Shown: positions 23,672 through 35,770, counted from the stretch's first letter. The stretch is DNA of 64,000 nucleotides from Vitellaria paradoxa (GCA_019916065.1 CM034236.1:54402690-54466689); one strand, 5' to 3'. The notes: generated by a model not told the origin, from the sequence alone. A program made the numbers and translations.

Positions 23672-26600
23672 TTATGATGGGTAACCGTTTCTGTAAAATT
23701 AATGGGCACTGGCAAGTTTATGGCGATGAGGACGACATTCACCTTTTCAATGGCAATGGCAAGAGAGATTATTGAGAAGTTTATAGCAACTGAATTTTCT
23801 AAACCCAGTAAAATTGTTAATTACGAGTGGAGGTCTAAAACTGGAACAATACCAATAAAAACGGAACCTTATTATTTGAAAAGAGAAGTATTGGGAAATA
23901 ACATAAAATAATTAATTATGATTGGCAATCACCAACTAATAAGGCATTAATTAATAAGCATACGTCAACTATGCTCAAAGAAAAGTTGAGATCCATTGGG
24001 CCTTAAGCAAATTTAGTAAGAAAATTTTTGTAAACAGTGTAACGTAAACTTACTTAGGCTACAGCTATATACAACATCTGAGTGGAGATAAATCCTAAAT
24101 TATTTAAAAGAGTCTTATTTTCTAGTAGTAATACAGTTATAAGGTATGAAGTACGGGTTCGTCTAATATATAAACTTAAAGTCAAATGTATTTTTCATGA
24201 TAGCGATCTATGTTTGAAACGGATAATCCTAATTATTGTAGATAATAGCAATTTTTTCGTATATCGGAAGTATGTCTCTTAAGCATTTGTAAATTTATCC
24301 CTATTAATTTAAATTATCTTACTTACCCAAAAAGAAAAAAAGAAAAAAAAACGCATATGACCAAAAAGTTTTGTATGCTTTTGCCAACCTGTTTACCGCA
24401 GTAACGTGGGAGGGGGAGAGCACATAATAGCAAAACTTCCAAATCTCATTCATATCAAAGTTAGCAAATAAAAGGTTTTCGGTTGTTATCCTAAAATAAT
24501 AATAATTACGATTTGAAACATTAAAAGTGGCTAGTGATGAAATTTTTAGGGTTAAAATGATCAGAATTAGAAAAGTTGTTACCTAAAACAGCAAGGGCAT
24601 GTGAAGTGTATCCTCCAGATTCAATCAATATTTATTTATTTATTTTTTAATTTGTTGGATGACTCAGAATGTGTATGTCAGCTTGTGCATACCTTAATTA
24701 ATCTTCAAAATCTTAAAATTAACAACTATGTGAACCTATAGTGATTACAAAGAGATTCGAATTAGTGATCACGAGAGAAAATTGAATTAACATCGATGTA
24801 ATTCTCTCAACTCTTCAAATATTTCCCTTACAATTTTATATAAATTATACTTTTTTTTTTAAGCAAGAGATTATGAATTGAAAAATTTATAAAAATAAAA
24901 AATGATAAAAATGATTAATATATCATTTCATTTTTGTAGGCAATGAAAGATTATTATTATTATTATTATTTTAAGTATTCAAGGATATATATGCAAGTAG
25001 AAGAAGAGAAAATATAATAATGTTATTCCCCAAAGTTAAAAAGAGCAAATGTAGATTTGGAATAAATGAATTTCCAACTGAGGATATAATAAGGAATTAG
25101 TATATTCGACTACTACTAATAAATTTAGAATTATTTTATTATAATTGTTGTTCAACTTAAATGATCAATGTCAGATATTCCAATTAATTAATTACTCTCA
25201 CATGCATCATTCTTTCAAATTCATCGTTATATAATTATCGTCTAATAATGCTTAAATCTATATTTGAATTATTCTCTATTCACTTTAATAATCAACCTTC
25301 CATTTCAAATTTCTTTACGGTTCGTTTATATGGAGTGAAAGGGAAAGAAAAGAGGGGGAAAAAAAAGATTTTAGAATTAATCATTCATTTGTAAGTTTTT
25401 TTTGGCGAGAAGAGAAAAAGAAATGGAAAAAAAAAATGAATGTTAAAATTTTAATTTTCCCAAAAGTGAGAGAAAATGGAGAGAAGAGACAAGTAAATTA
25501 ATAAAATTTTCAAAATGAATATTAATTCATAAAATAAAAAATAAGAAAAATAAATTACAAATATGTATTAAGACTAAATAAATTGATTATACTTTAATTT
25601 CTTAAAGAATTTAATGATAAAATAATAATCTAATTTTTTTTTTTAATTCTTCTCAACTTACAGCTAATTAGCTAGCTAGGTTAGGGCGCAATGGCTTTCT
25701 TTGATAGGAGCTCGCTTCTTCAAGCTCCGGCCCACCTATACAAGGTGTTGCTCGTTTTCTCTCAGCCACTAGTTACTTATGTAGTGGTCGGCATTCTTAT
25801 GTGCTCCTCCTTAATCCCCTACTGAAGAATCTAAAGGTAACCTTTGGATATTGTCGTGACGCTTCGGTTACGAAGGTTACCGAGGTCTAGGTTTATGGAT
25901 AAATTCAGTTAGCAAAAGTCCCTCCAACTCAATCAATATCAACAACATGTCGTGATCAGTTAGGCTCGGTTTATTTTGTCAGAAAAGAAAGTAGATGAAG
26001 AGAAAAAAAGTTATTACCTTTTCTTTTTTAAATTTACAAACAAATAGAAAGAAAGCACTATCTTTACTCTTTTCTCCTAACTAATATTTTCTTTTTGTTT
26101 GTTTTCTCTTCTAAACGGTAACCTTAATCTAACTTCTTTTTGAGTCTATTAGAATTTATTTATTTATTTAATTTATTGGAGTACAGATCAAACAAATGTT
26201 GTAAATTTTAGAAACAGCTTTTGGTATTATTTTCAGAAAAGTTGTATTTAGTTGTCGTATTTTTTTACCTTATTTTTTCAGAAATCAGAATCAAAGGAAC
26301 CAAAAATGTAAACATCTAATCTAACTGATTTGAAAACCAAACACGTACATAGATACATATATATATATATTTCATGTTACTATGCTATAAATTATATTAT
26401 TATACTTTATTTATATTTTATTTTATTTTTTTAAAATACTTTTCAAATATATTATCAAACGCTTTTTTAATTAATTATTATCCATTTATAATTAATTATT
26501 ATCCATATTAAGTGACTTTTTCTCAGATGTATATATATATATACACACTAAAAATTATTCGTACCTAAAAGTATAAAAAGATAATTTAGTTTACAAAGTA

Positions 26601-27100
26601 CTCAAATATAAATTATTAAAACAAACTTACATTAAAAACTATAAAAAAAAATCAGTAATCAAAAGAAATTAAAATATCTATATATAATTTAATAAACGTA
26701 TAAAATTTTATTATTTATTACAAATATTATCACATTTTAAAAATATTAATTTAAAAATTTTTATAAAGAATTAAAAAATATAAAAAAAAGTTACAGAGTG
26801 TGTTTTTATATAAATTGAGAGGAAAAACAAAATAAGTTGACTATTAAATAGATTTAACGATTAAAAATATGTTAAATTAAAATTTTTAAACTTCTTTGCA
26901 TGGATTATATTTTTTTTTTGGTTATAGTTTTTTTGTTTTTTTGAAAATGATGTACCTAATATCTGCTTAGGTAAGGAGGTGGGTCCCCTTCTCTTTTGAT
27001 TCCAAAGCATTCAAACTGCATATTCACGAATACGATATACATAAATCTCCAAACAAATTTGCTTAAAATTTTCGTAAATACCGTATCAAATGCGTAAACA
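22798..27100. other. AT-rich intergenic DNA between the ELM2-SANT and ZAT-like genes
   Basis: No gene could be supported here. Visible items are TA-rich microsatellites at 22894-22908, 23638-23669 and 26358-26371, an (AAT)n tract at 23366-23386, a (TTA)n tract at 24952-24971, and a moderately GC-richer patch at 25670-25900 (GCTCGCTTCTTCAAGCTCC) that may be a retroelement fragment. Short open frames at 23702 and 24082 have no recognisable product. Confidence 0.5.
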
Positions 27101-27106
27101 TATATA

Positions 27107-27274
27107 GGCTGCGTTTGGTGTGCAATATTTTGCTGAAAATCTCCAAAAATCTCTATAAATCTCTATTAACTTTATATCACATCAACTTTTTTCTCTCACT
27201 GCACGCATTACGAACTCTCTCCAAACCACAATTTATCTCAATTTATCTCATTTTTTCTTACTCCAAACAAACCC
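27107..27274. mobile_element. MITE, 168 bp, flanked by ATA
   Basis: The left end GGCTGCGTTTGGTGTGC pairs with the reversed right end GGGTTTGTTTGGAGTAAG, and ATA flanks both sides. The interior (TTTATATCACATCAACTTTT, CTCACTGCACGCATTACGAA) matches the element at 13474-13610. It lies just upstream of the leader of the ZAT-like gene and may contribute promoter sequence. Confidence 0.7.
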
Positions 27275-27289
27275 ATAATTGTCAGCGAC

Positions 27290-27753
27290 GGATTAGGAAA
27301 AGCCAAGTGTGTTATATGTGTCTTTGCTTCCATGCAAGGCTTCCGTCTTTAAAGCAGAGACTAAAGCCACAAACCCATCAACAAGGGAGAGTGAAAGAGC
27401 CCGTTTAGAGAGAGAGAGACAGAGAGAGAGACTGGGAGAGAGAGAACTTTCAGTAGGGTTCTTGGGCTCCAGATCTTGTTCATGCTCTTAGGCGATACGA
27501 AATCCCTCATGGGTTCGTCTTTTATCAGTTCAAATCGCGAGTACACTGGACTTCTAGTTCTAAATCAGATTTTTTTTTCTTTCTTTCTTTAGCTTCTGAA
27601 ACTCGGGTTTTCTTATTCGGGTCTTCCTTCGTTCCCTTTTTTCCTTAGTATTTGAATGCGATACGGAGATTCAGCATTTTTCGGGAAAATTGAGGTTTGC
27701 TGATCTGGGTTTCTTAGTTTTGGTTCATTGCGTTTTCTTTTCTAGATCCATTG
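27290..27753 (+). promoter_or_regulatory. Leader region of the ZAT-like gene with GA repeats
   Basis: The region contains a GAGAGA tract at 27405-27444, typical of plant leaders and core promoters. Just before the coding start, the sequence TTTTCTTTTCTAG ending at 27745 looks like a splice acceptor, so a leader intron is likely, but its donor is not obvious. Confidence 0.45.
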
Positions 27754-29403
27754 ATGGAGGAAGATCAAGAACAGAAGTTTGTTTGCAAGATTTGCAGCAA
27801 GAATTTCTCAAGTGGGAAGTCCTTGGGAGGTCACATGAGGGGTCATTTAGCTACCAATTCTGCTAAAAAGCTGAAAGGTCACGATCGTAGAAGTATGGAA
27901 GGTGGTGGTGATGATGATGATGCTGGTTATGGCCTTAGAGAGAACCCTAAGAAATCTTGGAGGGTTTCAGATTCAAAACCTAATATTGCAATGAATGAGA
28001 ACTCTTGTAAAGAATGTGGGAAGGAGTTTCCCTCATTGAGAGCTCTGTCTGGCCATATGAGATGTCACTCAAACAAAGCAAGAGAAGAACATATATGCAA
28101 ACAATGTGGTAAAGGGTTTGATTCAATGAGAGCTCTGTTTGGTCATATGAGACATCACTCCAACAAGAGACCTAGGGTCTCTAATGAATCTGTGGAGAGC
28201 CAATCAGACCATGAGACCCTGTGTCCAATTCGGCGGCGAAAGCGATCAAGGATGAGGTACAAGGCCACTGAGAATTTTCCTTTGTCTGATTTGAATGCAT
28301 CTTCATATGTTTCTGAGATTGATCATGAAGCAGAAGAGGCTGCTATCTGCTTGATGATGCTATCTAGGGGTGTGAATCGTTTTGTTGAGTTCAATAATTC
28401 TGCCTTGGAATCGTCTGAGAATTACTCTGTAAGTTTTGAGGCTAAAACATTGCATAAAAGTAAGCGTGGAAAATTAGTTTGTAATGCCGATGAGAGTAGG
28501 AAGATGAAGAAAGTGAGAGAGGGATTGGATTCTCGTGAATCTGAATTTGATAATTTGGATTCTGGGTTTATGAACAACAATGTGAAAATGGTGGAATTGG
28601 AAGTTACTGTTGGTGGGTTTTACAAGGGTGATGAGTTCAAGAAGCCTGAGCTGGAAGATGAATCTGGAATTGAGTCATCTGTTGTTGAAATTGAGAATGC
28701 AAGCAAACCCAGTGAAGTAGAATTGGAGAAGGATTTGGTCGGAGAAGTTGGATCGGATCAAGCTGATTTGAAGACGATGAGGTCTAATTCAAGGGAGGGA
28801 ATCAGTTTTGACATTCAGGTTCTTGAATTGAGGGGAAATTCTTGTGATGGAATAAGCTACACTGCTTCTACTTCTGAGGTTTTTGAAGATTCTCTGAAAC
28901 CAAGTGAATACAAATGCAGGACCTGCAACAAGATCTTTCACTCTCACCGAGCGCTTGGAGGCCACAGAAGAAGCCATAAAACTATCGGTAATGACCTTGT
29001 GAAGAATGAGAGCCATGAAAGGAGTGTTGAAAAAAACCTTTTACATAACAATCCTGAAGCAAAGTCCAAGTTTGAGTGCAAAGAGGATTCAGTTGAACAG
29101 AACATAAGGGTAGCAATGACAAAAGAGTTAAAGCAGAACAAGGATCACGAGTGCCCAATCTGCTTTAGAGTTTTTGCATCAGGCCAAGCCTTGGGAGGTC
29201 ACAAAAGGGCTCACTACATTGGATCATCTGAAAACAAAACCAGCGATAGCATGTTAACAAAGCAACAGCTCCCTGCTATTCATAACATTTTTGATCTTAA
29301 TCTGCCAGTTAATATTGAAAAAGAGGTGAATGATGATGTTGGGTTCAAGCCGTGGTGGGTTGGAAGTGATCAAGAGCGTGAGCCGCTGGTGATCTCTAAT
29401 TGA
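27754..29403 (+). CDS. ZAT-type C2H2 zinc-finger transcription factor with EAR motif (549 aa)
   Basis: Proteins of this C1 family bind DNA through QALGGH-type fingers and usually repress stress or developmental genes in the nucleus. The coding region is intronless. Five C2H2 fingers are visible: near residue 10 (CKICSKNFSSGKSLGGH), 85 (CKECGKEFPSLRALSGH), 115 (CKQCGKGFDSMRALFGH), 388 (CRTCNKIFHSHRALGGH) and 466 (CPICFRVFASGQALGGH). A basic nuclear-localisation stretch RRRKRSRMR lies near 158, and an L-box-like EEAAICLMMLS follows near 195. A DLNLPVN EAR repression motif lies near the C-terminus. Start 27754 is the first ATG; the TTG before it is not a plausible plant start. The fingers are split three plus two by an acidic linker of about 250 residues. 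It most resembles the Arabidopsis ZAT1/ZAT4/ZAT9 group; the exact orthologue is uncertain. Confidence 0.93.
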   Translation: MEEDQEQKFVCKICSKNFSSGKSLGGHMRGHLATNSAKKLKGHDRRSMEGGGDDDDAGYGLRENPKKSWRVSDSKPNIAMNENSCKECGKEFPSLRALSGHMRCHSNKAREEHICKQCGKGFDSMRALFGHMRHHSNKRPRVSNESVESQSDHETLCPIRRRKRSRMRYKATENFPLSDLNASSYVSEIDHEAEEAAICLMMLSRGVNRFVEFNNSALESSENYSVSFEAKTLHKSKRGKLVCNADESRKMKKVREGLDSRESEFDNLDSGFMNNNVKMVELEVTVGGFYKGDEFKKPELEDESGIESSVVEIENASKPSEVELEKDLVGEVGSDQADLKTMRSNSREGISFDIQVLELRGNSCDGISYTASTSEVFEDSLKPSEYKCRTCNKIFHSHRALGGHRRSHKTIGNDLVKNESHERSVEKNLLHNNPEAKSKFECKEDSVEQNIRVAMTKELKQNKDHECPICFRVFASGQALGGHKRAHYIGSSENKTSDSMLTKQQLPAIHNIFDLNLPVNIEKEVNDDVGFKPWWVGSDQEREPLVISN

Positions 29404-30000
29404 ACCAACTGATTCCTTCTGAGTTTTCCATGAAATTCAGCAGGGTAAGTAGAGATAACAATTTCATGGATGGAATCTCAGGTTTTAGGATGGCCCACAT
29501 AGAGGTAAAATTTCCCTTTTTCTGCTTACTTGTAAAGCAAATGCTCTCATTCTATCTTGTTTCTCTTCCTTTTTCATGTCTACTTTTGTTTTTTTGTTTT
29601 TGGGTTGGTCTTTTCTGGAACTTAGTTGTTGCAAACAGGAGCTTATCAATCTATCTTTCATTGGAAATTCAGAATTGCAATTGAAATTGATTTTTTTTTT
29701 TTTTTGGGTCCCTGCATGTATGTTTCTTCCAATTATACTACTAGCCAGATAAATTGAATTTTATCCTTGGGTTTGTCATGTTTGCATTTCTTACCTCAAA
29801 GAAAATTACAGCATATCGTTATTGTGAGGGTTTTTTTTCTAGGCTGAGAGGTGAACGAGGAATTTGACTAGTGAGCTGCCTGGAAGAATTAGTTGAGAGT
29901 GATTCATTTGTTAAGTTGGAACTTGGAGGGGAGCACCAGCAGTGTTAATGTCCCTAAGAATAATAATAAAATTTCAAAAGAAAAAAAAAAGGTGTATGAG
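29404..30000 (+). other. 3' region of the ZAT-like gene
   Basis: A consensus donor (CAGGGTAAGTAGAG) lies about 40 bases after the stop, so the 3' untranslated region may contain an intron. A T15 run is at 29691-29705 and AATAATAATAAAA at 29959-29971 could provide polyadenylation signals. No further gene is seen. Confidence 0.4.
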
Positions 30001-30052
30001 CTGAAGGTGGTTGTTTAGTCACCTACCATATAAACACGACTTCCATCTCATC

Positions 30053-30318
30053 TCTAATGTCTATTATATTCCTCTCATTTGGTGATCTAAAAATCCCCCC
30101 CCCTCTGTCTATCCATCTATATATATATATATGTATGTACATGCGTAGGTACAAATACTAGGAAGATGGACCTGACATCTCACTTCTAATGTCTATTATA
30201 TTCCTCTCATTTGGTGATCTAAACCCCCCGTCTCTCTCTCTCTCTATATATGTATGTTACTTGTACATACATAAGTACAAATACTAGGAAGATGGACCTC
30301 GCTACCATGTGGAGAGTT
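30053..30318. repeat. Tandem duplication, period about 133 bp
   Basis: CTAATGTCTATTATATTCCT occurs at 30053 and 30186, each followed by CTCATTTGGTGATCTAAA, a C run, a CT/TA microsatellite, and ACAAATACTAGGAAGATGGA. The copies differ mainly in the microsatellite portion, so slippage has acted after duplication. Confidence 0.85.
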
Positions 30319-30735
30319 TTTTATTTGGTCACTTTACCCAAAAGGAAAAAGCATCTCTTTATTTTAAACAAAGACCGCAAATTGTTCACCTGACTGTGTA
30401 AAAAGGTTTACAAAACGAAGCTGGAAATTAAAAAACAGTTTGAATTTTTGTTATAAGTTTCAGCTCATAAGAGTTGATTTAATAGCCTTTAAAGGTGTGA
30501 GATCCATGATTGATTCCATGTTTAGAAAGCCCGCTTAAAACCTGACCTACCTCAGCTCTCGGTGGGGGGCCGGGTTCAGGGGCCCCTTTTCACACCTGAT
30601 GATTTAACAGGGGAAGAAAAGTGAGGTCTTTTTTTTGAGAAGAAACTTCCTGAAGAATGCCAGAAAGAATCTTGGATACAATCTCCAGGTAGGGGGACCA
30701 TATATTATTGTCATGTCTTTTGCCTTTACTTGGTG

Positions 30736-30776
<41 letters not shown>

Positions 30777-30818
30777 TTACATATATACATATATAAACAC
30801 ACACACACACACACACGC
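30736..30818. repeat. Compound microsatellite (CT)n (AT)n (AC)n
   Basis: A run of CT dinucleotides is followed by TA dinucleotides, an ATATACATATA bridge and then ACACACAC. Simple-sequence DNA of this kind is usually highly polymorphic. Confidence 0.9.
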
Positions 30819-31591
30819 TTGATGCTCTTCCTATGGTAGTAGAAGCAGCAGGACATGTTGGGAGGCCTAGATTTCCAACACCTTTGCATTAAAAACAAAA
30901 AGAAAGAGGAAGTTTAAACTGCAGAGATGACATGTATATTCCAAGTGGACACAGGAGTTACTGTACTGATTGGAATGAAACAAAGTTTGTCTTCGTTTGG
31001 GTTCACTTATAATCCTAAGCAACTTAACCATTAGAAAAATGCTTACCATCTGTAAGAAGAATTCACTAGAATTAATTGTTAAAATGAGGTGACATTGGCA
31101 TTTTTGAAATTTGAAAGTATCCCGATTAATATTTTCATTTAAATGACAAGCACACAAGGTGTCTATTATCATTATAACAATTTAGAAGCTGTTTGGCATC
31201 ACAAAAAGAAAAAAAATATAACATCATTATAACAATTTAGAGGCTGTTTGGGACCAAATATATATATATATATATGTATATATATGACTTTGCACCAAGA
31301 TGCGAGAACTTGAACAGTACCAAGATTGGGGTTCCCTGCAGCTGCAACACGGTCGGTAAACAAATTTTTAACTGTTTGTCGCCTTCTGCTTAGTTTGTGC
31401 TCTTTTTAATCTTTTCATAAGTAGCATTTATTATTATTATTTTTCAATCAAAAGTGCACTTTTATTAAAGTTTTCCTGTCTTTCTGCTGAACTTTTAAAG
31501 AGGAAGGTGTGATTTTGGTGGGGGGTTTTGGTCACGTTTGGTTAACTAAACCTGGCCTTGCTGTTTGTTTTTATGCCTCAATTAGAATTTA

Positions 31592-31748
31592 GGGAGAGTT
31601 TGGTTGGCAAAAATTTGGACAAAAAGTATAGTAGAAGTACAAAATTTTAATGTAAAAATGATGTGTGATAAAATTTGATTGAAAAAAATACAAAAAATTA
31701 ATAAAAGATAGTAGATTTTGATTAGTTTTGGCCAACCAAACCATCCCC
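31592..31748. mobile_element. MITE, 157 bp, with terminal inverted repeats of about 22 bp
   Basis: The left end GGGAGAGTTTGGTTGGCAAA pairs with the reversed right end GGGGATGGTTTGGTTGGCCA. Interior blocks are shared in reverse orientation with 22659-22797. Just upstream, a 55-bp duplication (ATTATAACAATTTAG at 31171 and 31226) is present. Confidence 0.75.
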
Positions 31749-32740
31749 TCCAAGGTGAGCAAAGGCAAGACCCTCAATTTTCATCCTTTTTTTTTTTTTT
31801 AACCTGAGAAAGGAGGGTTATAGTCTCAAATGATTGCCCCATCCTATGCAATTTTCATCCTTTTTAAGGATGTTATTCGTACTCATTAAAAGAATTACGA
31901 AAAAATCAAAGATAGAAAAATTTACATACGGATTATTTGGAAGTATTTTTTTGTATTTTTTTTTCGAATAATACTTGAAAATTACCAAACAAAAATAATA
32001 ATAATGAATTTTAGTAAAGAAATAAATTAAATAAAACAAAAACAAAAATTAAAACTGCTAGTCATCAAATCACCAAAACCATGTCGTTAGCTTTTTTGTT
32101 GGGACATAGTTGCCCAAACAATTTCAACAAATTCACATATAAGGCCTTTTTTTTTTTTTTTTTACCTTCAACAGCAAAGGATAATTTTGTCTTTGCAAAC
32201 AATTTCACTACTCCTGATATTGCCTTCGCCGTGAGCAAGGTGTCCCAATTCATGTGCTGAATCTGAGTACAAATTTCTTCACTATTAATATTATATGTCC
32301 CAAGTTTTTCATCGATAAATTAGGTGTTTTCTTTTCGTCACAGTAAAAAAAATATTACTGTAGTCTGATAAGAAAATAAATTATTAAACTCATTTTTTAA
32401 CATTTTACATATTTAAAATGAGTAAATAAATTTTGTTATATAAATATATTAATTATGTCACTATTTTTGTTTAAATATCAAATAAAATATTATTATTGAT
32501 TAGAGTCCAATGTTAACAGTATTCGTAAAATTATCATAATATTATATATGCTGTATAAATATATTTACTTTTTTTTTAAAGGTATAAATGTATTTACTCA
32601 TATGTGAAATGAGATCTATGTAATTTCCCTTTTTAGAAAATTAAAAACATAAATAAGAAACTGCTTCTAAAATCAACAACGAAACGTGACTTAAAAAAAA
32701 AGAAAAGAAAAGAAAAGAAAATAATAAATAAATAATAAAA
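31749..32740. other. Intergenic DNA upstream of the U1-type zinc-finger gene
   Basis: AT-rich, with T-runs and an (AAAAG)n stretch at 32698-32719. No coding evidence. Towards 32745-32815 the sequence becomes GC-richer with GGGCC and CCCGGCCCAA motifs, which probably belong to the promoter of the next gene. Confidence 0.45.
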
Positions 32741-32916
32741 ACTAGCCCGTCAATGGGCCTGAGGCGTTAGTCAACCAGTGTGGCTTGATTCCTCCTCTTG
32801 CCCGGCCCAAAATAGAGTCCTCCTCTCATCTCCAGCCTCCAGGGGAATTTCCATCCCGAAGAAATGTAGGTTTTTAGAGAGAGAGAGGTAGTTTCTCTCT
32901 CTAGAAACCGGAACGA
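32741..32916 (+). promoter_or_regulatory. Promoter and leader of the U1-type zinc-finger gene
   Basis: TGGGCC at 32755-32760 and GGCCCAA at 32804-32810 match the site II type elements of plant housekeeping promoters. A GAGAGAGAGAG leader tract follows at 32877-32887. No TATA box is evident, which fits a TATA-less housekeeping promoter. Confidence 0.45.
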
Positions 32917-32937
32917 ATGAAACCCAAACTTCTATGA
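32917..32937 (+). promoter_or_regulatory. Six-codon upstream open reading frame overlapping the main start codon
   Basis: ATG at 32917 opens the peptide MKPKLL and ends with TGA at 32935-32937, overlapping the main ATG (32934-32936) as ATGA. If transcription starts upstream of 32917, ribosomes terminating here would sit exactly on the main start, allowing reinitiation or leaky scanning control. Translation of this frame is inferred only. Confidence 0.5.
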
Positions 32938-35770
32938 AAGACGACAGGATGGCTGAAATGCAATACCGAGGACCTCAAAGCGCTAATCCTCCACCACCGC
33001 AACCTGCTGAAGCCTATTCTCATCGCCTCTACGCCACCAATTACTCCTCTCATTACCCTCTAAACCCTAACCCTTACCCTCAGGTGCAAGCTGGTCCTAT
33101 CAAAACTCAGGAACCCCATTACAGCATTGAGCTCGAACAAGGCCTGAGGCCGCCTGGGGTTGGCGCTTACGCTTCTGGTGCTTACGGAGCCTACGATCCC
33201 GGGGCCGCTTATGCTCATCAGCAGACAGTCGATGCGGCGGCGGCGGCGGCAGTGCAATCTGGGTATTATCAGGGTCCGAATGTTATCAATGCTGCACTGA
33301 ATTGGGTGGCGACGGAGGTGGTTTCACATTATGGGTCGATTCCGTGTGCAACTGTGAGTGCTTCTTTTAAATAGGATTTTAAAAAATTCTAATTAATTGA
33401 ATTCATAATTGAATTGCTTAAGAAATAAATAAAAGAATTGACAAGTAAATTGGTTACACGTAATTGTATATATCATATTATTTGAGCTTAATTTTTGGCT
33501 GCTTCTGCATTAGAGATTATACTCTGAAACGAGCACCTGATCCTTGTTGAACTCACATCAGCATTAGTTGGCTTGTTGAGGAGCTAATTCTATGCTATTA
33601 TTGCTACCGATTGGATGCCCATCTGTTTCATTTCACAGTGTTTCAAGGCTAAACAAATTCCGAATTTCTGAAGGGAACATATGGCTTTTTATGTTGAGTT
33701 GAATCATCTCAGCTATTTCTGCTGCAGCTTGCTGCATCAGCGCGTTCTCTAGTCATGAAATATCAACCTATATACTTGTCTACTTGTAAGTCTGTTTGGT
33801 TTGATCCTTAATTTCTGCAGCATAATTTGAACTTCTAAAACCATAAATAAACTATATTTTTTTTCCATGCAGAATTTAGGAGAATTGTTCTTTATCTCGT
33901 CCTTAACTGCCATGGTTCTCATCTACCATTGCGGTGTTCTGAGCTCATGACTAGTTAGCATTGCAAGATAAATCCTAGTACCCAGTGTTATGGTATTCTT
34001 TTAAATATTCTGTGACCAAACAATTATTTCTTTCTAATCCTTCACACCAAAAATGGTTTGTTTTGTTTTTTAAATTGAGGCTGGTTGTTGACTACATTGA
34101 TTGGCCGATTGTGGGTAAATGGTCACCTGGCATGGCACATCCATGTCATGCCTCTGGGAGTGTAAATGAACTGTGCCGAGTTGAGTACTAGAGTGTTTGA
34201 ATTAGACTTCTTAAGCTTAATGAGCTTGGTTTGTTAATCTTTTGAGTCAAAATCGAGCAATTCTTTGATTGAATCAATTTCAAGTCAAGCTCGAATAGTT
34301 TGAATATTTACACTATGTTTATGAAGCCAAACTCTAGTTGGGTTCAACAGTATAACGAATTTAAAATGGTGGTTCATGTTCGGTCTGTCTATATTTTGAA
34401 TCGAGCTCAAGCGAGTCTATAACCAATTGAACTTGAGCGAGCCTGGAGTAGCTTGGTTCGTTCTACAGCCCTCTGCTTCCCCGTGTTAACTTTGTAGGGT
34501 GATATGTGAATCTTTGATATTAGATGTGTGTTTTATTCGCTACATAACATAATTAATTCTTTTATTTTGTCTTTTATGGCAACCTATTCAATTTGCAAGT
34601 TTACACAGCCCAGTTTAGAACTGATAGTGATCATTTGCTTTAGTGCTTATGATTTGATTTTTTTATGTGATGGAATACTGTTTTGTACTAGAGAAATGAA
34701 TATCCCAAATCCATGACTTATTAATTTTTTTCAATAATATTCTTTTGTTTTCGTCACTTCTATTACCAGTATGTATTTATATTATTATATATATTTTAAC
34801 AGTGTGATCTCAGATGTGCTTTTATTTTCACCATTTCAAGTTACTAGTTGAAACTCCCATTTCTGTGAGTTGGCTGACTTTCAAACAGCTCTGATTATTT
34901 TGCAATGCGCATTCATTCTGTATAGCATATGATGGCAATTTTCACATGGCCGTAGATAATTGAATATGCATGAAGATGTATGCTGCATGGTCAAGTTAAG
35001 ATTCCAAACTGCAACTTGTGACTTATTTGGGATCTCAATTAAATCCCCTCTTCTAAAACTAACGTGGGAGGGAATTGAACCCAATTAACTATGACCTCCT
35101 ACTGAGGATGTGGGCTCTGGTCATTTCTGTACATTTGGTTCTAAATCTTTCTGTGCATCTGCGTACTTATATTTGATTCTAAACCTATCTCCCACTTCCA
35201 TTGCAGGGCGTAACAGTACCTCCAAGTGGGACAGAGCAGTTGGTGAACCCCAAACTGTGGACTAATACAATACTTGGGCGACATGGAAATGGCACTTGGA
35301 AGAGGCCAAAGAAAACAAAGATTGTGCAATCTGCATGGTGTGAGGTGTGCAAGGTTGACTGTAACAGCCAGGAGGTTCTTGACCAGCATAAATTGGGAAA
35401 GAAGCACAAGAAGAACCTGGAGAAGCAAAAACAAGCAACTGCGCCTCCCCCTATTGCTTCCGTTGTCTCAAATAATCCAGAAATCGGGCCACAAGAAAAC
35501 CCCAACACGGGGAAAGCAGCTGGTGGGGCGCGGAGAAATAGGAAGAAGTCCGCAGAATCTGTGGAGGATTTGGAGGCAAAGAGAAGAAAGATTTTGGAAG
35601 GTGGAGCAGCAGCGGATGCTGTGAGGATATGCACAATCTGTAACGTTATTTGTAACAGTGAGGTTGTTTTCAGTTATCATCTTGCTGGACAGAAACATGC
35701 TGCTGTGGCAAAGAAGCATGCAGGTGGCGCAGGAGCGGCCACCGCTGCCGCCGCCACCACCACCACCTGA
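32934..35770 (+). CDS. Protein with two U1/matrin-type C2H2 zinc fingers (ZFR-like, 327 aa)
   Basis: U1-type fingers usually bind double-stranded RNA or RNA-protein complexes; plant members of this type are annotated as zinc-finger RNA-binding-like, with no settled function. Exons are 32934-33353 and 35207-35770, joined in phase 0. The N-terminal half is Pro/Tyr/Ala-rich (GAYASGAYGAYDPGAAYAH) and likely disordered. Exon 2 holds finger 1 (WCEVCKVDCNSQEVLDQHKL, then GKKH) and finger 2 (CTICNVICNSEVVFSYHLAG, then QKH), both with the long CX2C and HX5H spacing. A basic stretch GARRNRKKS lies between them, and the tail is poly-Ala and poly-Thr. An in-frame ATG six codons in (32949, MAEMQ) could be the true start. 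The 1853-bp intron carries a transposon remnant at 34157-34469. Confidence 0.85.
34157..34469. mobile_element. hAT-like non-autonomous element in the intron of the zinc-finger gene
   Basis: The left end GGAGTGTAAATGAACTGTGC resembles the reversed right end GCTGTAGAACGAACCAAGC, and CCTCTG is present on both sides. The interior carries repeated GAGCTCGA/CAAGCTCGA motifs, a hallmark of a widespread plant MITE family. No coding capacity. Confidence 0.55.

Noticed and set aside
32741..32765. Possible minus-strand Helitron end (GCCC loop GGGC then TAGT)
   Set aside because: The stem abuts CTAGT directly instead of lying about 10 bases upstream, and the same motif is better explained as a GGGCC-type promoter element of the adjacent gene.
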